From positions 36,983 to 100,982 of the forward strand of contig NZ_JBJGXI010000013.1 in assembly GCF_045635475.1 (NCBI RefSeq): a stretch of 64,000 bases of DNA, read 5' to 3'. The stretch comes from JBJGXI01 sp045635475 (GTDB lineage: Bacteria > Bacillota > Bacilli > Bacillales > Amphibacillaceae). The notes beneath the pieces were generated by a model. That model was not told the origin of the DNA and searched no databases. It was given only the letters and a program-made list of their open reading frames with translations. Below are positions 60,052 through 64,000 of this stretch, piece after piece (position 1 is the first letter of the stretch; each line of letters begins with the position of its first letter). The position numbers were made by a program, and so were the translations under genes.

Positions 60052-60705
60052 TTAATAGTTATACTTTACTGTAAACTTGGGATCATTTTGATAAAAGAAA
60101 CTTACCACTTCTCGCCCGTTAGCAACATTTGCCGGTGTTGGTTCTTCGAGTATCTGCGTTGTTCCAGGAACTTCACCTTTAGTTGCATCACGATCACACT
60201 TTGCACCTGCTGGTAAGACAACAACGAATCTAACTTGACCTCCAGTGGGCATATTGAACCCTTTATGAGGTAGAGTCGTTTGAATAAGGAAAGATCCATC
60301 TTCTTCCGGAAGTAGTGCGTAATCATAACTTAAATGATAGAAATTTGAACCTTCAGCTATTGATTCAAGTTTAACTTGATTTAGATACTTACTTCCTAGA
60401 CCAATCATAGCATCAGCAAGAGCTTCTTCCTTTGTACCTTTTTCAATAACATCTGCAAAGTTAGAAACCTGCTTTGTTACTTCTGAAGCAACAATCGGCT
60501 CGAATGTAAAACCACCAAGTTCTAGAATTTCCATTATATGCGCTGGAACTTCATCATTACCTGGCACGTAAAATACTTCATCTTCTGCGATAGCTGCACT
60601 AGTTCTGAAAAAGGTTTCAACGTGTACTAAATCGTGATGCTTATTATGAGCAAAAGTTGGAGTAACCGTCATTATTGTTTCATGAGTTTGTACATTAATA
60701 GGCAA
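60052..60705 (-). CDS. Minus-strand phage cargo protein of unknown function
   Basis: The 217-residue soluble protein is the only minus-strand gene between cro and the window end. It starts at TTG (60705) after GGGAGCGA and has no signal peptide. HDLVHVETFFRTSAAIAEDE and LPHKGFNMPTGGQVRFVVVL suggest a beta-rich fold. No family is recognised. Being reversed relative to the lytic genes, it may be expressed in the lysogen. Confidence 0.65.
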   Translation of the reverse strand: MPINVQTHETIMTVTPTFAHNKHHDLVHVETFFRTSAAIAEDEVFYVPGNDEVPAHIMEILELGGFTFEPIVASEVTKQVSNFADVIEKGTKEEALADAMIGLGSKYLNQVKLESIAEGSNFYHLSYDYALLPEEDGSFLIQTTLPHKGFNMPTGGQVRFVVVLPAGAKCDRDATKGEVPGTTQILEEPTPANVANGREVVSFFYQNDPKFTVKYNY

Positions 60706-60848
60706 TTACAAATCGCTCCCTTAATAGTTTACAATCTCCTTCTAAGTGTTAATTCGACTAATAATTCAAAAATCCTTGTTATTATTTGTAAAATTAAAAG
60801 GGATTAAGTAATTAATGTTGAAATAAAGTGACAGAAGGAGGTTTTCAA

Positions 60849-61448
60849 ATGAATTTTGAAAGTAAATATTTAATAAGATACGGAATACCTGGATGGATAT
60901 TTTTGATTTGGATTGCACTTCACCTTTTTATTGCAGGTAAAATAACTATTAGTGACGACATTGAACCAATAAAAGTTATATCAAGTTTAGTTCTAGTTAT
61001 ATCATTAGGGGTTGTTATTGGATATGTTTTTTATCAGAGCTACTTTACATTAGTTTGGGTTCTGAAAACAAATAATAATTTCATAAATAGAACACTAAAA
61101 TCTGTTGAGAAAAAGAAAATAAAACTACCTGAAGATTTTAACGAAAGAAACTTTTTAATTGAGTTTTTGTGGCATTCTCATATACTCAAATTGGAAGAAT
61201 ATAAACTTTCATATCTTTCTCAACAATATGAATACTTGTCAAACAGAAAGCATGAACTTGGATCCCTTTTGGTAACCTTAACATTTTGTTGCTTGGTAAC
61301 AGGAATTTCTTTATTCTTTGGGTTTAATATATATTTGATTGCAATGTTATTAGCGAGCGGAATTACCTTATTTACAACATATAGATCCTTTGCATATTAT
61401 TCTGAGAATCTTGATTATTTTACAGCAAAAGTAATAGATGAGGTTTAA
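60849..61448 (+). CDS. Membrane protein of unknown function
   Basis: The 199-residue protein has four predicted helices: residues 14-31 and 42-70 near the N terminus, and a pair near 140-180. A hydrophilic cytoplasmic-looking segment with HSHILKLEEYKLSYLSQQYE lies between. ATG 60849 follows GAAGGAGG. No family is recognised. It is in a probable cargo region, so a superinfection exclusion or defence role is possible but unproven. Confidence 0.65.
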   Translation: MNFESKYLIRYGIPGWIFLIWIALHLFIAGKITISDDIEPIKVISSLVLVISLGVVIGYVFYQSYFTLVWVLKTNNNFINRTLKSVEKKKIKLPEDFNERNFLIEFLWHSHILKLEEYKLSYLSQQYEYLSNRKHELGSLLVTLTFCCLVTGISLFFGFNIYLIAMLLASGITLFTTYRSFAYYSENLDYFTAKVIDEV

Positions 61449-61495
61449 AGTAATTAGTAAGTCTACTTAGTGGTTGTTGCCTACAGTTGAATAAA

Positions 61496-61672
61496 ATGAA
61501 ACTGATCAATTATAAATGTAAGCGTAGTTTACAAAGAGAAAGTTCTATAAATGTTTTTCTAATTTATGATAAACAAACAGGTGACGTAGCTTTACTGCAA
61601 AAGATACTCGATCATTCAGAGATTCTAGGATATAAGCCTATCTATTCAGGAAAGCTTATTCTTTATCTTTAA
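61496..61672 (+). CDS. Doubtful small frame
   Basis: A 58-residue frame (MKLINYKCKRSLQRESSINV...) without a visible ribosome site. QTGDVALLQKILDHSEIL resembles part of a tyrosine recombinase (the LQ..L.H box), so it may be a remnant of such a gene. Confidence 0.35.
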   Translation: MKLINYKCKRSLQRESSINVFLIYDKQTGDVALLQKILDHSEILGYKPIYSGKLILYL

Positions 61673-61816
61673 TCGCCTACGATTACCCATATTTAATTAA
61701 AGTGTACCTCATATTAAGGGATTGTGTGTGCTAGAATTAAGAGTATCAAGGAATTTGGGCATGGGGTGATTTCAACAGTATATATAAGATATGGGTAATT
61801 GATAAGGAGGATAAAT

Positions 61817-62680
61817 ATGAGTAACTTACCAGATGCAGAGGATCTTTTCATGAATGTTTCTATTTACGAAAGTTTTAATTTCAACATAGATGATTTAGAT
61901 GCAATAGATAAGATTATTTACGAACATGAATTAATCGACTGTTATTGTATCGATTGTAAAAAGGAAAGTACTTTCCACTTTGTAACGCCGAGGTATTCCT
62001 ATCCAATTAATGCATTAGGGAAGGATAAAACAGGGTCTATTCACGAATCGCAAGAAGAGACAGATAAAAGAGTTTTTAAGAGTTTAACTACTGAAGGACC
62101 TTATTACATAAATATCACATATAAGTGTTCAAGGAATAAAAATCATGAACTTGTTTTCATAATTATGATAAACGGGACTAGACTTATTAAAATTGGTCAA
62201 TATCCTTCAATTGCAGATTTTGAGGGTTCATCACTTAAAAAGTATCAAAAAATACTTGGAAATGATAAATATAGAGAACTGAGTAGAGGAATAGGTCTTG
62301 CTTCTCACGGTGTTGGTATTGGTTCATTTGTATATTTAAGAAGAATATTTGAATATTTAATAGAACTAGCACACCAAGAAGCAACAGAACATGAAGTGAA
62401 ATTCGAAGATGACGTTTATAATTCAAAACGAATGGATGAGAGAATTCTTATGTTAAAGAATTTTTTACCTGAATTCCTTGTGGAGAATAGGAATATATAT
62501 GGAATTTTAAGTAAAGGTGTTCATGAACTTACAGAGAAATCTTGTTTAGAAATATTTCCTCATGTGAAATTTGGGATTGAGTTAATTTTAGACGAACAAC
62601 TTTTCAAGATTGAGAAGAAAAGTAAAGTGGAAAAAGCGAAACAAAAAATAAGAAGTATAGCTCAACAATTAAAAGAATAA
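61817..62680 (+). CDS. Uncharacterised protein with C-terminal ILSKGVHEL motif
   Basis: The 287-residue protein begins at ATG after AAGGAGG. CYCIDCKKESTFHF near residues 39-52 and YKCSRNKNHELVF near 103-115 may form a zinc site. GIGSFVYLRRIFEYLIE near 172 and GILSKGVHELTEKSCLEIF near 230 are followed by a charged C-terminal helix. I recall the GVHEL stretch from unannotated proteins of mobile elements. A defence or cargo function is a guess. Confidence 0.68.
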   Translation: MSNLPDAEDLFMNVSIYESFNFNIDDLDAIDKIIYEHELIDCYCIDCKKESTFHFVTPRYSYPINALGKDKTGSIHESQEETDKRVFKSLTTEGPYYINITYKCSRNKNHELVFIIMINGTRLIKIGQYPSIADFEGSSLKKYQKILGNDKYRELSRGIGLASHGVGIGSFVYLRRIFEYLIELAHQEATEHEVKFEDDVYNSKRMDERILMLKNFLPEFLVENRNIYGILSKGVHELTEKSCLEIFPHVKFGIELILDEQLFKIEKKSKVEKAKQKIRSIAQQLKE

Positions 62681-62798
62681 AGGCAGAGCATATCCACATA
62701 TAGATGTTAGTATGTTAGTAAGTGATAATAGAAATAACACTTCTTATCAGGGTTTTATTGTATATAATAGAATTAGTATTGTTGAAGGAGTGGTGCAA

Positions 62799-63359
62799 TT
62801 GAAGAAGCTATTTTTTGTTTTGTTAGCCATTACTATACTTAGTGGCTGCAGTTCTACAGATGGAACTGATCAAGTAGAAAGTGAAGAGGTTGCTTCACAG
62901 GAAACACAAGAACTTAATTTGTCTGATAAAGCGATTCAAGAACGAGATGAGTTTATTGAAGCTTACAATGAAATAGTTGATAACTCTGAGGACAACAGCG
63001 ATTATATTGAGATAGATAATATTGAAGCTCCCGAACTTGATAGTGAAGGTGATACTTTTAGTCAGGACTTACTAAATAAAGAGGGGAAGAATATAAGCGT
63101 TGTTTATAGTGGGGACGGTGCTATCAACGGTTTTCGAGTTTTAGAAAAGCAAGAAGAGAATGTTCCGATTAATCTTGCTTTTGTATCTTTCATGGCACTT
63201 AATTTAGCTGAGGACGCATATACAGAAAAACTTACACAAATAATCGTATCTACGGATAATTTAAATAATGAATCCTTTAATGACAGTGGTTATGAAGTTG
63301 ATATGGTTTATGCAGAAAGTGAAAACATATTAACAACAGTTATAGTTAAAGAAAATTAA
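62799..63359 (+). CDS. Lipoprotein of unknown function
   Basis: The 186-residue product from TTG 62799, 8 bases after GAAGGAG, has a lipoprotein signal KKLFFVLLAITILSGC with the lipobox cysteine near residue 17. An acidic Ser/Glu linker and a C-terminal alpha/beta domain follow. The frame is open upstream, but the signal peptide fixes the start. Surface lipoproteins in prophages may alter phage adsorption or be lysogenic cargo. Confidence 0.75.
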   Translation: MKKLFFVLLAITILSGCSSTDGTDQVESEEVASQETQELNLSDKAIQERDEFIEAYNEIVDNSEDNSDYIEIDNIEAPELDSEGDTFSQDLLNKEGKNISVVYSGDGAINGFRVLEKQEENVPINLAFVSFMALNLAEDAYTEKLTQIIVSTDNLNNESFNDSGYEVDMVYAESENILTTVIVKEN

Positions 63360-63388
63360 GACATCTCATTACGAGGTGTCTTTTTCTA
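63359..63388 (+). terminator. Terminator before the HNH gene
   Basis: AGACATCTC pairs with GAGGTGTCT (one G-T), followed by TTTTTC. It probably ends the cargo gene transcript. Confidence 0.8.
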
Positions 63389-63400
63389 TGAGGTGAAACA

Positions 63401-63745
63401 ATGCCTGAATACAAGACCAAAGAACAGAAGCGCAAATTCTATGATAGTGGTTCTTGGAAACAAATGCGTAAACGAATTAAGCAGCGTGATAATTATGAAT
63501 GCCAGGAATGTAAACGCCGAGGAAGATTAACCATTGATACTAACGAGTACAGTGAATCTGCTAAACGCAAGAAGATCATGTTAGTTGTCGACCACATTAA
63601 AGAGGTTGAAGATTATCCAGAGCTTGCGTTGGATGAAGGTAACCTACAAACGCTTTGCGTCAACTGCCATAACTTTAAGCATGGAAGGTATGTTGATTAT
63701 TCTTTGTGGAGAAAGAAACCTAAGTGGGATGATGAATGGTGGTGA
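63401..63745 (+). CDS. HNH endonuclease
   Basis: A 114-residue HNH nuclease. RDNYECQECKRRGRLT supplies one CxxC pair, VVDHIKEVEDYPELALDEGN is the H-N core with the catalytic His, and LQTLCVNCHNFKHGR supplies the second CxxC and the last His. In Firmicute siphophages this gene directly precedes the small terminase and aids cos cleavage. ATG after TGAGGTGAAAC. Confidence 0.93.
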   Translation: MPEYKTKEQKRKFYDSGSWKQMRKRIKQRDNYECQECKRRGRLTIDTNEYSESAKRKKIMLVVDHIKEVEDYPELALDEGNLQTLCVNCHNFKHGRYVDYSLWRKKPKWDDEWW

Positions 63746-63750
63746 GAAGA

Positions 63751-63957
63751 ATGATAACAGTAACAATGCCAATCGATGAGTATGAACGAATGAAGAAAGA
63801 TCTAGAGAGGTTAAAAGAGGAAAGCATTTATCACTATGCTAAGCGAGATTACAGTGATGTAAGAGGAAATGAATATAATATTTCGTTAGATGTTCGTTCA
63901 ATGCAAAGTGCTCTAGCACAAAAAGAGAGAAAAGCTGTTAGTTTCCGAATAATATAG
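63751..63957 (+). CDS. Small phage protein
   Basis: The 68-residue product (MITVTMPIDEYERMKKDLER...) begins with a short beta strand and a helix, like a CopG/ArpU-type coiled protein. It lies 5 bp after the HNH gene. The ribosome site is GGTGAGAAG. Function is unknown. Confidence 0.6.
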   Translation: MITVTMPIDEYERMKKDLERLKEESIYHYAKRDYSDVRGNEYNISLDVRSMQSALAQKERKAVSFRII

Positions 63958-63958
63958 A

Positions 63959-63998
63959 CCCCCCGCCTAAATGTTTTTGGATTTTTAATCTTCGGGGG
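63959..63998 (+). other. Candidate cos region
   Basis: CCCCCCGCC (63959-63967) and GGGGG (63994-63998) flank an AT-rich middle. The site lies directly after the HNH gene, the usual place of cos in related phages, and I recall C-run/G-run flanks there. The cut cannot be placed from sequence alone. Confidence 0.5.
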
Positions 63999-64000
63999 CA

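Larger units (their letters stand above)
45636..64000. mobile_element. Prophage inserted in yhbH (left 18.4 kb, right end outside window)
   Basis: From the junction in yhbH rightward the genes follow the standard temperate-siphophage order. A large serine integrase and a repressor on the minus strand are followed by a divergent Cro-like gene, a replication module, many small early genes, a RinA-like activator, an HNH nuclease and a candidate cos site. Host housekeeping genes stop abruptly at the junction. Packaging, head, tail and lysis genes and attR are expected beyond 64000. Integrity cannot be judged, but the visible genes look intact. Confidence 0.93.

Overview
The window is chromosomal DNA from an AT-rich Gram-positive spore former of the Bacillaceae. 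Gene content and order point to that family: an mmgD-mmgE-mmgF methylcitrate cluster, a yrkE-F-H-I-J/yrkD-type persulfide operon, and a queG-yhbB-trmL...prkA...yhbH order that I recall from Bacillus subtilis. Strong AGGAGG ribosome sites and frequent TTG/GTG starts agree. I cannot assign a genus; Oceanobacillus/Gracilibacillus/Virgibacillus-like relatives are a guess.

Positions 1-24.3 kb are mostly plus-strand metabolic operons. They hold a PH-domain membrane protein (5' end outside the window), the methylcitrate cycle, an FMN reductase, a sulfide/persulfide detoxification operon (DsrE, rhodanese, TusA-rhodanese, rhodanese-metallohydrolase, TusA, TauE exporter) and its CstR-like repressor, which is frameshifted. 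Next come arsRBC plus thioredoxin reductase, an MFS pump, an APH-type kinase, cydABDC (cytochrome bd and its ABC exporter) and an aldo/keto reductase. Several operons carry readable promoters with operators overlapping them (6112-6140, 11045-11073).

Positions 24.3-32 kb are a looser accessory stretch. It contains two MITE-like inverted-repeat elements of about 180 bp, a Mn-catalase, an unusual six-motif repetitive protein, a CPBP protease, an HpaB-type flavin monooxygenase, D-amino-acid aminotransferase, tRNA-Gly(UCC), and decayed genes (an RsbR-like STAS protein and an unidentified one). From 32 to 44.2 kb lie conserved housekeeping genes: an ABC-class ATPase, queG, ogt, yhbB, trmL, prkA and odhAB. 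Between odhB and yhbH is an array of 13 units with an exact 21-bp period.

From about 45.63 kb to the right edge the DNA is a prophage inserted inside yhbH. It cuts the gene after codon 340, so only a chimeric YhbH remains. The prophage starts with a large serine recombinase and a divergent repressor/Cro pair. It continues with a replication module (initiator with internal iterons, helicase loader, DnaB), many small early genes separated by conserved spacer sequences, a RinA-like activator, a structured intergenic RNA candidate, a four-repeat DNA-binding-like protein overlapping a sigma-70-like factor, a group of probable cargo genes, and an HNH nuclease with a candidate cos site at the window end. 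The structural genes and the right attachment site lie outside. Because yhbH and prkA are linked to sporulation in B. subtilis, this could be a gene-interrupting element that excises during sporulation, like skin or SPbeta. That idea is inference and can be tested.
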